Source: Amblyornis subalaris (Eukaryota > Chordata > Aves > Passeriformes > Ptilonorhynchidae). Taken from it: DNA of 64,000 nucleotides. Shown here piece after piece: positions 1-13,400 of this stretch. The number at the start of each line of letters is the position of its first letter. The first letter of the stretch is position 1. The notes below the pieces were generated by a model that saw only the letters and a program-made list of their open reading frames with translations, made no database searches and was not told the origin of the DNA. The position numbers were made by a program, and so were the translations under genes. The stretch spans positions 682,001 to 746,000 of the forward strand of contig JACAXG010000132.1 of assembly GCA_018881555.1 (NCBI GenBank), read 5' to 3'.

Positions 1-3000
1 CCAGGGTTGTCTTGCCCAGTACTTTTGCAAAGAATATTTTGACTGCAAATGAATTAAGGACTCAGAGACAACACTTTCAAAGGCATGAGCATTTAGTTAA
101 AAGAATTTATTATCTTTGGAAATAAATAGAAAACTTTCTCTTGGCTTCAGCAAAGTTTGGAATAACATCAGGATAGTTGTTTTTAATTGTTCTGACTATA
201 CTAAGGAATGAAAGTGAAGAGGTCATGGTAGTTATTTATGTAGTAGGTAATAATTCACTGTGTAAAACCTTTAGCGTTAGTATTCATCTGGGCATGGCAA
301 GGGATACAGACTAAACTTGAGTTCTCATGGACATTAATTGCAAGAAGAATTGTGTTCACCCAAATAACAAATGAGAATTCATCCAGAATAATTTATATGC
401 TGAACTGGAGGAATGAGGAATGGAGTGATCATTCTATTTTGAAAGTCAAATTTCAGATTTGTTTTCTGTGCTTAGAGAATGGATTCCAGGTGAGGCTGTG
501 CACCTGGTTTAGATGCAAGANGATTTATGCATTATTTATCATTAACTGATTATGGAGACAAGAAAAAATGTGAATCTCTTTTGACTTCAGAAGCTCAAAT
601 TCTATTCATTAGGCTTATAAAAGAAGGACCAAACTTTGTTTTGTTACTTGTGGTAGTCAGAGAGAAATGTTACATTGTTCCCAATCTAGGCAATGCAAAA
701 TCCAAATTATAACCTTCATGTGATTTTATTTGTTGACCATCAGTTTTATCTGTTGACCGTAGAGTAAACCAAGGATGACTATACATCTATGCTTATCATA
801 TTTGTATTGTGGTAGGCAAATACAATAATGCAGTATTCCCAGGGAGAATTTCCTTGATTTGAAAAACCGTGCAATTCCTTCTTCCATCCTTTGCATTATT
901 ACCGGGTCAAACCACAGAACAGCTTTTCTGGGCTGAAATGCAGTCACTGTTTAATAGAGCAGAAAAGAGCCACCATAGAGCAATTGATTCCTGATCCTGT
1001 AAATCACTACCTCTGATCAATGAAGATCTTGTTGCCCTTTGCAGCTTCCCTCAGCCTCCTACCCTAAGCAGTCAGCAAGGGAGAGGTGGGCGAGGAGACT
1101 CTTTTAGGAACTTCTTCATGAATTGGCCATAGGGACATAGAATGATGATGGCAGACAACAGGAAACTAATACAAACATAATAAGTGATAAAGGCACTAGA
1201 GGAGATAATTGACAATACTGTGCTAAGTAAATGGCTTTCAGTTTCATATCTGAATATTTCACAGGAACTTAAAATCATCTGCAGGGTTAATTTGAGATGA
1301 AATAATACTGAAATTGATAAAGTGTGAAGTGATGGATATGCAGTAACATATCCAGTTCTCAGGTCTCCATTCTCAAGTTACTTCCACTATCTTCTGCAGA
1401 AGGGCTTGTTTTGTTTTCCAGATAATTTGCCTGATGTTTCTGGGAGGTTTCCTGAGGGGTTTTGGCTCTGCATGTCTAATTGGTGCTTCCCTTTTGATGA
1501 CCTCAGCAGCATGAAAAGTCTGTAAATCTGAGGGGAGCAAGTCCCCTGTATATTTCTGTAGGCACAAGGATGGAAAGACACTGGAGAGGCACCACAAAGG
1601 TTACTGCTGCAGTGTTCACTGAAGAGCTTTATGGCTGGTGGAGAAGNGTTAAATTTATTTGCCTTTTGGAGAGTAATACACAGTTGTCACTGATCATAAA
1701 TTATCTAAACTGCAGGTGGTCTTTGGTAACGACAAATGCAGACTTTATGACCTATGTTCGAGCTAGTAAACACTGCAGTGCATCTCTGTGCTAGCTGGGC
1801 TAAAAATAGCCCCTAACCCCAGTGAAATCTACTTTAAGGATTTCTGTGTTTAAATAACATTTGTGTTTTACTATCTGCACTGCAAGAGAGAATGAGTAAG
1901 AGGATATGATCAAAATAAGTAAAATCTTTATGGAAAATAAGAAAAGTTTAGGAAAGGAATGATCACAGCAGCCGTGTGTGAAGGGTGATGGCCAACACTG
2001 TAAAGATTTGTTTAGATTTGTGTTTTAAAATTATGGCAGTTCTAGAAGCAAGGAAGCCATATCCCTGCAACATCTGTAAAATCTCAATCAGCAAGACTGC
2101 CATTTGCTTGAAATTGTTTCTCAGTGTTTAGATTAATTTTATGCTCCAGGATAGTTATTTTTATGCGATCATTATTCCAATTAACTATTAGAAATCTTGG
2201 GATTTCTGCATATGGTTATGAATTGTAGCTGCAAGACAAAGAAATGCAACAAATCTTAGAATAGACAAGCAGTCTTCCTTTCCTGGCATATTTCTAGAAG
2301 TTGCAGTTATTTAACCTGTGCATTGTTTCAATCACTATCTAGATAAGCTTAATTGAGCAATGAACACCTCTGCTGTAGAGCACTATTGATTTAACTTGTG
2401 GAAGGCTTACTGAAGTCATGTGGGTACACCTCCTGCTGGTTAAGCTAATCCGATTTATTTAAGAAAATACCAGTGTCATGGTCCTGCTGTAGGTGGGTTT
2501 GCTTTATTTCTGTCTTTCCTCTCTTTGCTAACCTGTAAAAAGCACATTACACTCAATAGCTGACATTCCAAAACAGCAAAACATAATCAAGCAGAACTGC
2601 TAAAGCACCTTGAAGTTCCTCAATAAAGAAGAGACTTTGCAGATTGAAATAAGAAAGGTTAATTATGGGTAGGCAAGACCGGCAATAGAAATCTTTAATG
2701 TGGTAAATCCAGACTGAGGTGATTTCTCAACCTCTTACAGTGTTGCAGTATGGGGGGAGCTGAACAACAAGAAGTAGTTCTGTGTACGTTTGCATAGTAG
2801 TACATGCCAAAACCTCTACATTTTGCTGTGGCTGCTAAGCAGTAAGACATGATGAAGTATTTTGCTTGGAAGCTGTTTTATAATTTCACTGGAAAGTACT
2901 ATCCCCATGCAAGCAAGGATGTTAGTGGATAGGATGGGATTCACTTGCATCTTTCTTCAGCAACATGCTGAGGCTGTTGCTTATCCCTTGGTGAGAGTGG

Positions 3001-6000
3001 GAAGAAGAAAAGCTACTGAAGATCAGCGAGGAGAAGTGCTGAGAGTATTTCCAAACGGCTTTTTTTTTTTTTTTTTGCATTATTATGAATTAAGATTTAT
3101 CAGACTGTTTGGCCTGACAGGTAGGTTTGCCTACTTAAAATTCCTTATTCTGAAAACTCTGTAGGTGCTAAATTGAAATTGTATTCATGCCAGTGCCCAG
3201 CAGAAGTGAGTCCACGTTGTACCTTTTAATTAATGGTATAGGATGCCAATAGTTTTGGACAAGCGTGGTCCAGTGTCCTGCAGATTCAGTAATCTTTGCC
3301 TACCTTTATCCANGACCTAAGTTATTACATTATAAAAGAAGAAAAAGCAATAAGTGTTATTTTCTATACAGTTAATTTAAGTCAGGAATGATTCATGATG
3401 CCTTGTTCTGGAAGCATGTGTGCACATATGCTCCAGAAAGGACTTGAAAGACAGGTTGTGGGAATAAAATTATTCCTGTGTTTTTATCTTTGCAGGGTCC
3501 GGCTCTAGGTGTTGAACTACTCACAAATGGGTTTAAAATAACCCAAATGGAAGAAGGGAAGTATACTGATTCTACTGTAAGATTGGCTACAGAGAATTTT
3601 TTATAGGGGTTACTCATACTAAATTACAGCACTCAGGGTAATTTTTCTTTCTATAACCATTGTGAAGGGGGAAGGGGAGAGTTAGAAAAGGGTTCCTTAC
3701 ACTCTTTCTTGGATTTATGCTTTTTCAGTGTACTAAGTTAAGTTCTGTGCTGTGCTCTGCATCCTGTAACGCTCACCCGCTGCCCTTCATGTGGGAATGT
3801 GCAGCCCAGTTCTGCCAGGTCTGTCTTGACTTCTGGGAAGCAAAAACCAATTTGCCCATCCACACATAAATGTTGCAAAATGCAAATTGCACAGGGACAA
3901 GTGAATCCCTTTTTGCATCTGTTTCTGTGAAAGGTTTGATGTTCAAGTTTATTTATATCCTGCAGTCATTGCCAAATATATGATGTAATTTCCTAACTTG
4001 TGGCCTCATGACTACTTGCTGATGTTATTCCATTTCAGAAATAGCATGAATGAAATACAAACTTTGTACACCTAAAAGAAATCTTGTCTCATCTGCCTCT
4101 CCCACCTGTCGTCTCTCTGTATCTGTAGAAGATGCTGCTGCCATTGCTGGCTTTAGAGATCATATGGTGAACTGCTGCTCCAAGGACAGTTTTTGGTTAT
4201 ATCAGTCTGTGAGAAATACAAAATACCTTTTCTCTTTTGTGCTTATATGTATATGTGTTGTAGGTTCAGAGTTTGAATACGTCCCAAGACACTGGTGCAC
4301 GTGGTTTTTTCCATTTACATGTGTATTCAAGTTGGTCCAATATCCTCCCATTCCTTCAGTTGACGGGCTTACGCAATTTTAAATCCACTGCCCTTGTAAA
4401 AACAATAATTTTATGGTTTATAGCTGTGTGGCGTGTGCACAGTAGGCTAAGCTGATTGGTAACACAAAGGTTCCCGTGAAGCTGGTGGGATTGACAGCCA
4501 CAGCTTGATGATGAAGACAGATGGAAATCTGCTGTGTCTGCAGGCAGCCATGCCCAGCAGGTCTTAAGGCTGCAGCTATGTGAACACCAGGCACACAACG
4601 AAGCCAAGGCCCCAAACCTCTGGTCCCTGGAATTGGTGGGATATGGAGAAATGAAAACAGCTTTCCCTAAATGCTTTTTATAGTTAGGCTTCTTGGCTTG
4701 CTGCTTGGGAGAGCTAATGCAAGATGCTGGTATTAAGAAAAGCCACGATTAGTGCAGCAATCCCATGGAGGTGTGGAGTTAATCTAGATATATTTCTCCT
4801 GCTTTCCCCAGTGAAGATCTAAGCTACATCTACTTCACTTGTGTTGTTGATGCATTTGCTGAGCACGTGTCAGGTAAAACTGCTGTCACTTGACATTGCT
4901 TGTGTGGAATGACTGTTACCTCCTTTCATGAGCTGGGCTGCGGCAGGCCATGGCCAGAGTTAGTCAGTGGCTGGATTTGGTGGTGTATCATGGTTGTCTC
5001 TTCTGAGGCACTGGGATTTGAATGCAACTTTTAAGCAATATGAAGAAATTTTCCCTTACTCCTCTATGTCTTTTAAGACAGATAACCAGAAGTGACACAT
5101 TTTTTCCAACCAAATAAAGAAAAAATTTATTTAATGCCCATTGCTCCTCTGCAAGAACGTTTTAAAAAAATACATCATTCTCATTTTCCTTTACATTTTA
5201 CATATTTTTGGGTTTATTTTTTCCATTTCACCAGTATTGAAATGAAGTATGGACCATGTCAATAGGAAAATATGTGTTTCATTTCTTTATATTTACCTCT
5301 CTTTTTTTTATCATACAGGTGCAATTACAGTAAGTATGTGAGAATGTGATACAATTATTTACCTTTACGTAATAACGTCCATATTTTGATAGCTGGCTTT
5401 AGTCTCTCCATCATCATCTAATTTTAGATTTGCAGTTTGGAGCTTCTTAGCTTTCTACTCTTACTTGCACAAGATGTCCCTAGATGTAGCTATAAAAAAC
5501 AATCCCGGTCTTTGTTTTAGTTCTGGTCTATAACAAGAAGATAATTGTTAAGAGAAAGGAAGAAAAATATGCTGCTTATTTTGCTTATTATACTTATAAG
5601 ATGTTTCCTTATAAACCAACAAAATTTATCCTAATAGTAGAGCCCAAGCACAGCTCTGGGCCACNTTCCAGGGAGCTGCAGAGCTCTCTGCACACAGCAG
5701 CCTGTACCTCACAAACTGGAAGACAAAGCATGTCTGACATTACAAGAAGCAGATATGAAGGCATTGAGTTAACATTTAATTTACTAGATTGGGTGCTATT
5801 ACTAAGTCAAATGTACAAACTGAGCTCAGCTTGCAACGAACAGATTGATCCCCTAACTCAAAATATGTGAGAGAGAAACTGCTCACATAGCTCTGGTGGG
5901 CTGTGGGTCATGAGCAGGAGGGAACTGATATTCTCAGTGACTTTAAGAAATGTGTATTGCTGAACCCTTGGGGAGCAATTTGTGTGACAAGGGTCATAAA

Positions 6001-6689
6001 ACTCAGGGGATACTTCAAAGGCTGAACCAGTGCCAGGTCAGGCTACCGTGATTAAACAGCAGCTTTGAGCAGTAGGTGCAACTCTTGCAAGGGAGTTCAC
6101 CAGCCCCAGGGGAAGCAGGTTTACATGGGCCTAAGCCAGAGCTCTGTCATTGTGCTTTTTGGTCCCTGCCTTGCTACATGATGCCTGTTCATTTCTCATA
6201 CTTTCAAGTGCCCTGGTAGTGTGTGTGTGTGTGGTTCCATGCAGTTTGCTGTGGGTGTACTCTGTGACTTCCCTGTCTGCTCATGTGCTCATTCAGACTC
6301 TTAGAAAGGATGAGCATGAAAAAATAAATGAAGCTGGATGTTATAGTATTAAAGAATTGATGAGTAAGTCACATCCACTGAGCTTTGACTGCAGAAGGAT
6401 TAATTTGATAATCAGAGTCTGGAAAAGAATCCATTAAATAAAACCAGAGACCGATGGGAACTAGTCTGTTGTATGGCAGTATGTGGGAGGAGAAGGAAAG
6501 CAGATATGGAATATTTAAAAATGGGCCATTCAATATGCCAGAGATCTGATGCAGCCAATAATAGCACACTTAGTATTGCTAAAACCAGATAATAATCTTT
6601 TAATGCAAAAACCGCGGCACACAATACCAGCTGAACCCATTTCAGACGTCATGAACAGGAATGCAGATGAATTGATCAAGGGAGTGAGA
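1..6689. other. Non-coding: RBM20 intron 1 (inferred) or upstream flank
   Basis: AT-rich single-copy-looking sequence with only short chance open frames. A T run of 17 lies at 3060-3076 and a short TG repeat near 6219-6231. I see no exon with conserved coding and no recognisable repeat family. It is assigned to intron 1 because RBM20 exon 1 is not found between here and exon 2 and the human intron 1 is more than 100 kb long. Confidence 0.6.
1800..1809 (+). promoter_or_regulatory. MEF2-consensus site
   Basis: CTAAAAATAG is a perfect match to the MEF2 consensus YTAWWWWTAR. MEF2 factors drive striated-muscle genes, and RBM20 is muscle-specific, so an intronic enhancer is conceivable. A single 10-bp match in 35 kb of AT-rich DNA can also be chance. 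Confidence 0.25.
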
Positions 6690-7490
6690 TTTGGTGGTTG
6701 CCTAGGGACCAGTGAGCCTGACCTACTTCCCAAGGAAGAGGCATATGCTGATTTGGACAGCTAACATGCTGATTTGGAGTTGCAGAAGTGCTGAATTTCA
6801 TCACTCTGGGGAAGATCTTCTGAGCAAAGTTGATTGAGAAGAAAAAATTAGAAGTGAATAAATTAAATTGGGATTTTGTTAAGAAACACTTGCAAANTAT
6901 CTACTGCACTCTTCCCACTCAATAACTGAAAAATCAACAGAGGCATTCTCTCTGGGAAGTTAAAAATGAAATCCATGGTTGATGGAAGAATGTAGATGTT
7001 TCAGGAGAAGGACACTAGAAAGGACTGAAACCACTACCAGATAAAGACTGGAGCTAGAAGGAGCTAGAATTGATGCAGAAAAAAGAGCAGAACTGTTCAG
7101 TAAATATCTTGCTTTTCAATAAATACCTAATTTTCTCTTTGGAAAAAAGCAAGATAACCTTGTTGTATCGAATCAAAAGGATACAGGACATTGAAGTCAA
7201 TATTTAATGAGAATACGGTAATGTTTTTCCTAGTAGAACTGCACTAAAAATCAACCCATCTGGTTACCTGCACTAAAGAATCTGAAGAATTGGATCCAGA
7301 AGTTTCGCAAAGATTTTTGCCCTCAGAATTTAATTAAAAAATCATGGAATGNGGGCATAAATTCAAATTTGGGAAGAAGGGATAACCATTGAAAATGATG
7401 ACTGGAGTGGTCTATGTAGCTGTAGTGGGCTTAGTCTGATANAAGTAAGGGACAATATTACAAGAATTTTTAAGGTGAGTACAGTTGATA
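6690..7490 (+). mobile_element. Decayed CR1/L3-like LINE fragment (linker and start of reverse transcriptase)
   Basis: No frame is intact, but several pieces in the right order resemble ORF2 of CR1-like LINEs. Around 6700 the translation CLGTSEPDLL resembles the GTSDHDLI-type end of the endonuclease. Around 7090 RAELFSKYLAF resembles the RAEvfNkyFAsvF linker. Around 7270-7350 there is a decayed LHPRILKEL-like segment followed by IKKSW (compare IFEKSW). At 7427-7480 the bases resemble the GLVSLTSVPGKILEQIIK-type segment. Both ends are arbitrary. The copy is old, with many stops, and is assigned by my reading only. Confidence 0.45.
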
Positions 7491-10400
7491 AAGGCTGAAA
7501 GCTTAGAGGGTAGAAGTGTAGTTATTTCAGTCAGTGTAATCTTCTGTTAAAAGGAGTTAGCTGATTTTTTTTCCTTACAAGATTTTTAGTTATGCTTGAT
7601 AAAGGTAGGTAAATAGCTAATGAGATTTCATGTTTGCCATTTGTTTTGCTTTATATCTCCCAGTCTTTTTATTTTTAGGGAAGAAGCACATTATCTGCAT
7701 GCCGTTGGCAGTAGTGAATTTCATTCAAATAGAGATCTTTTCCCAGGGATGTGGAAACAGTCTTATTCAGCATTTCCACCAACAGTTTGGAGTAAACCTA
7801 GATGCTGTTCACTGGAGGCATAAGGATTGCTGCAGTTTTAAATAACAATGAGACTGTAACCTCATTTTGTGCAGAAAGCTGGGCCCTTGTTAATACGACA
7901 TGTTTTAAAGCCAAATCCAAAGTAGTAAGTTCAGGAATGGGTATTTAACTTGGGATAAAATTCCATTGCAATACTAAGGGTAATTAGTTCAAAATGGTGG
8001 TGTTTTGCAGAAAGTCTTGCTTCCAAGCAAATACATGCTACTGGGTTAACAAGGTGAAGCATCCCAGGCTGTGGCACACAGAGTAATGCAGAATGAGCCA
8101 GTGGCGTGTCCAGACTTGAATTTTGCAAAACTGTGGTTTTATGCAGCATTCCGAGAGGAGGAGTGGAAAATGCAAATTAGGCAGTGTCAGGATTGAACTA
8201 AAATTTGCAAAAGGAGGAGAAGACTGAAGAAGCAGTTTCCAGGTAGAGACAGGAGCTCAAGTTACATTCATCCAGCAGGGAGGCAATGAAAGGATTAGAA
8301 AGGGAGAAGTGATAAAAAGTGAAATCTCTCATCATTCCCAGCTGCTTTGCTCCCTCCTCTGCTTTCATGTCCAGCTCATGAGCAAACATTTTCACTAAAA
8401 TCCTGTTCAGTTCTTTTTCATGTCATGGAAATAGCCTGAGCACCACTAGTTAGCTCTGAGTACTGGCTCCTCATGCCATGGTGCCACATCATTTTTGTGT
8501 TGCCCGTACCTGTGTCAGAATGAAAACCAAGGCAGGTTGGGGATAACCCAGATTTGTCTGTCTTGCTANAGCAAAATGAGGGCCATATGGGGAATGCTGA
8601 GATATTTGATGGTTCGGGTATGCTGGTCTCCAAGCTCTCAGATGGGATAACTTGCAGTGGTTTGATGATACCATAAATAGGATTGTCCACACACTGTTGA
8701 GCAGCCTGTGATGGGGTGTGATAAAAGTTACAAATCTGTGAGTGTCTGGATCTTGTGTGTTTGCTGTTCCAGTATCAGGATATTGTCTGTATTTTTTTCT
8801 CAGGCTGAAGATATTTAGGTTCTGGAGGGGCATTTGTACTGGACAAGTGGACATTGCGTAAATACTGTATATGACTCAGCTGTTGTGTGTTGTCTTTGAT
8901 GTGGAGGAGGCTCATAACTTACTGGACTGTGAAGAGATGTTTATCTAACTCATTTTGTTCGTACTGAAAGATTAGCTTTTCCAAAGTGAGTGTGTGCATG
9001 TCACCACAAGGATTTTTGCTTTCTCTTCCTGAACACTTTATCCTGCAGTGAGGATGAAGCAAATACTTCTTTGGAGTAAATGTGTAATTATAACTCCATA
9101 CTACAGAGCTTCATTGACAGGTAGTGTCTGGGGCCTAAATCCACCANAGAATTTCAGCATTGCTTATACTGAAAGCAACAGAAGTGATTATTTGATTGAT
9201 TCTACCACCTTAAACCCATCAATAACTCACTGAAAGTTAAACACATGCTTCAGTGGCCTGGAAGAATTAGTGTGTAAGAAAATAGTGACATAATTTAAAN
9301 TTTTTTTTAAATTAAACAGCATTACAGCTTTTTCTTTGGCAAGTTTTCAGTTCTAATCATGGGTGATAATGCTGTTTTGAAGATACTGGAATATCTTGTG
9401 GGTATTGATAAAAAGTCAACAAGGAAATCTTAAGTTTGTGGCCCTATTAGGTGTTCAGTTCAGCATTTGAGAAGGCAGACAGATGTTTGTAAAATGTCAA
9501 ACATCAGATTACAATTGAAAAGGTGCCTCTGTGCTTCACCTAAAGCAAGTTACATTGAGCTGAATGAGAGTTTTGGGCTGAAGCTGGTGGTGTGCCTGTG
9601 CTTTTACTGAGGATGTAGATATTGTGAGCAGTGTGAAGTCAGTGGGCTTTGCCCTGGAGCTGGGAGGTGAAGTATTTGCTGTTGGTAAACCAAAGAAATG
9701 AGTTTTAATTCAGAGCCCTTTCACAAATACAATCTCCATGTTCTTGTTAGGCTTCTTGAATACACTGAGATTTTTGGCATACCCCACTTCTTACCAAGGA
9801 CTAAATTGGTAAACTTAGAGCAAGCTCTTCCACTTTCTTCTTCTAACAATGCTATGAACATCTAAAGGATGATTTCCTCTTAACTTTTTTCCTGGGTTCA
9901 AGCAAATAGCTTGAGTAGGTACTGCATTGCATCCAGCTCACCTGCATGGTGACGTGTTTGTTGGCAGCTTTCTCTTTCCCTTCTGTTTCTGCAGTAAATG
10001 GCTGCTAGGCCTCCCTGATGGGTCTTTTAAAAAGTAGAAAAGGTCAAATACGTGTACAAAGTACTTCAAAATTACGAGAGAAATCAATCTACAACATTAT
10101 TCTGTTGAAGAAAAGTTGTATTGTTGGTAAGCACTCTCCACTCCCTGCAAGGAAGTCCCACGCTGGAACAGAGAGGGCACAAGGGCAGTATTGTTTGTGA
10201 GTCCTGGCATAAATCTCTGTCGTTGCTGCCCCAGCACACTGGAGCAATGCAGAGGCAATTGCTTTAGTGCAGCAGGCAAATTGCTTTTTGCAAGCAATTC
10301 AGCTGCTGCTCATGAGAAACAGAACTGCAGGCGTGGCTTGACTGACTTTCATATAAATGAAGCGTGATCAGAAGACGTTTCTGGTGGAGTTTNGAGTCCC

Positions 10401-13400
10401 AAAGATTTCACACTTCTGCACTGCCCTGTGCAGATGCCAGGGGTACTGATCTTGAATGCTAGCCCAAAATTCCCAGAGAGTCAGTGTTCAAGTGCGGGAT
10501 GCAAGCTATGAGGCCTCTACAGATGGTTGCAAGGTGGTTTTTTAAAACACTTTTGGGAATGTGAGAGCTGGCACTAAAATTATTTTGGAATGCAGTCCGT
10601 CAGAAAGACATGATGTAAACCAGATTTCTGTGCACTGTTACAAGTTAGTACAATATTAATTTGGTTTAATTAGTATCATTGTTATTTTGTAAAGAGAGAT
10701 TGTTTTGTGTCTTCTCATGGATTTTTATGAAAATTTCTGAAACACAAGAAGGCATAACAGGATTTTTTGGGATGAGTTTAATTTTTGTCAATAGTGTGTG
10801 AAGAGAAGACACTTAAAGGGTGTGAATTTTACAATTTCACTGGAAAAATAGCCACTTAACTGACTGTAAACTTGATTAAAAAGCTGGCCTAGCAAACCTT
10901 TCTTCATTTTGATGAGGATCTAAGAACAAAGTCAGGGAACTGGAAATACTTCACCAATTGGTGTTCTGGGTCAAACCCTCTATGAAAACTATTTATTGGC
11001 TCAATTTTTATAGCTTCATGTGTCCTATAAATTACTGGGACNCATCTGTAGCTGTGAATTTATTTAGCAAACGTACCTTTTGCGAACTGGGACATGGAGA
11101 GTTTTAAAGCTTGAAAGAGGTTAAATGACGAACGTTTGAGAACTTAAGGGAGATTCAGAGCTTTGCAAAGGCTTGGCGGGAAGAGGATGCTTTTCTGTGG
11201 CAGAAAATCTAAATCGAGATATATTTCTGTGTCCCAAAGTGTCATCCAAATCACATGCTGCAGCTTGTCTCTTTCCGGTATTGCTGTTTGACAGATTGTC
11301 AGCAACACCGAGTATGTTTTTTCCCTTCCTCACTCTCTGTGTGTCAACACATTTACAGCTGTGATTAAGAATCCTATGTTTAACGTTTCATAAGTTTTTG
11401 GATTACCTTACACTGAAATAAGCCAGTCTTCATCTGAGACTGCTAAACTGTGTGTACATCCCATTGCTTTTCCAAAATAAAATAACTCTTGAGAATGAAC
11501 CATGAGTGAAATAATAGAATCATGCGTGCACACCTAGGGAAAAAGTTGGTGAGAAAGCTGAAGTCATGCAGCTGAGTGGGAGTTTACTTCTACAGTATGT
11601 TGAAAAATGTCATAAATGTATTCACAAATTGTTTAAATTCTTAAGGGAGGCCGGAGGGTTTCTAACATAGCAAGTGAAGATTTACTGCCATCTACTGTGC
11701 AGCTGAACAGTGGTTATGTGTAACGCATAGAAGAAAAGTAATGAATTGGGTTAGTGTACGTTGTTTGGAAGGGGGGATGCGTTAGGGTTTAAGTTATTAT
11801 CCCAAACAGACGGTGGGGTTTGAAGTTCTGCCTGAGGAAGGGCAGGGTGATGGTGCAGAGCAGAAGCCAGTGTGCATCAGCTTTCGGGCCGTATGTGTGA
11901 CCAAGCGGCTGGGCACAACCCTGGGCTGTCCCACAGGGCATTACAGCTACAGATGCCAGGGAATTCTTTAAAGAGTCCCTTCAAGTGCTAGAAGAACCTG
12001 CAGCTGTTTTCAATGGATCTGACTTTTATTATCTTCATAAGGTAGGAATTCCTTAAAATTTCTTCATGTTTAGTTAAGGTAAAAGGCAAAACACTGAGTG
12101 AGAAATAGTTGAAGTGTCTCAATGCCATGGCAGGAGGGGAAACTTAGTAGGTAGATTCTTGTTAGTTACTGCCCTCCCACCTGTAACGAGGAGCTTTTTG
12201 AACTTCTCTCACACATATTTTGCCATGATATGTGACTTTTTTCTTCAGTGTAAATCTCTACTTAGTGCATAACTGAATGGGCTTCTGAGCACTTGCATCC
12301 TGCAGCTAGGGCTGTAGGTCCCTTCACGTGGGCCAGGAACATAGTCCTTCAGATTACTGAAGCCACTGTGCCACATCCTGTGCCTCTCTCAGGCCAGTTG
12401 TCTGCCTCCTTAAACCTGCTTCCTCCTGTTCATGCAGNCTTGTTCCAAAATTTGGAAGATGCGGTGGACAGTTAGGTGTCAGTGCTGACTGCTGAATCCA
12501 TACCAGCTTGGCAGGTGGAGAGAAGCAAGTGGGTGTGTAGATGTGGATGCTGCCATTCAGACTTTCCCTTCAGGGTCTTTATTGGGATTCAAAATTTTGC
12601 TAGACAAGTCTTTCTAATGTAAGAGAAAGATTAAATGGTCCTCCAGCATTAATGCATCTTTTTTTACATCAAAGCCANGCATTTCTTTTAAGAATTAATT
12701 AAGCCTACAATTAGAATTGCAATTTAAGGTGATTCTAGACAATAGGGAAGCTGTAGTGAAATGATCAAGGAACTCAGGCTGTTAAATTCTTTTCTCTCCC
12801 AAACACAGAAGTCCAAGGCCTTCTTTTCACATGTTTTCAACTATTTAGCTTCAATGTTATTTGGGATCAAAACTTAAAACCAAGTTTACTATATAGAAAG
12901 AAACCCTGTAGGTTTATATTTCTGCAGTGGAAGGGCAGGAATCATTTAGGGAAGGATTGGGAAAGCTGCTGCTTCTTCTACCTTTTGCTTCTTGCAAGAC
13001 TGTAATTTCTTCTGAAAAATTCTTATACATGAGCTTGCAAATGACTCAGTGCAGTACCTCTTAATGTTTTGGCAGTGTGAGGAGTTTTAATTTTCTGCTG
13101 TATAATATTCTTCTACTGTATAGGATCTGTGGTGTCAGTCTTATTACAGCTGTGTACTATCACAGCTCTATTGCATCTGGTTTTATGTCCTTTACTGTAA
13201 CAGTGCAGTAAATTCTGATAGGAATAATGCTAATTATATCAGGAAGGAAAACAAACAGGGTTGGCATTAGCNAGGAGTCTTTTTTCACATTTCCAAGACA
13301 TCACTACAGAGAGCTGAAATTTCTTATTAAAATGTCTGGAAAAAATTGCATCTCTCTCCTCTCACCCTTTCTACCATGTTGTGTTATCTATTCATCATAA

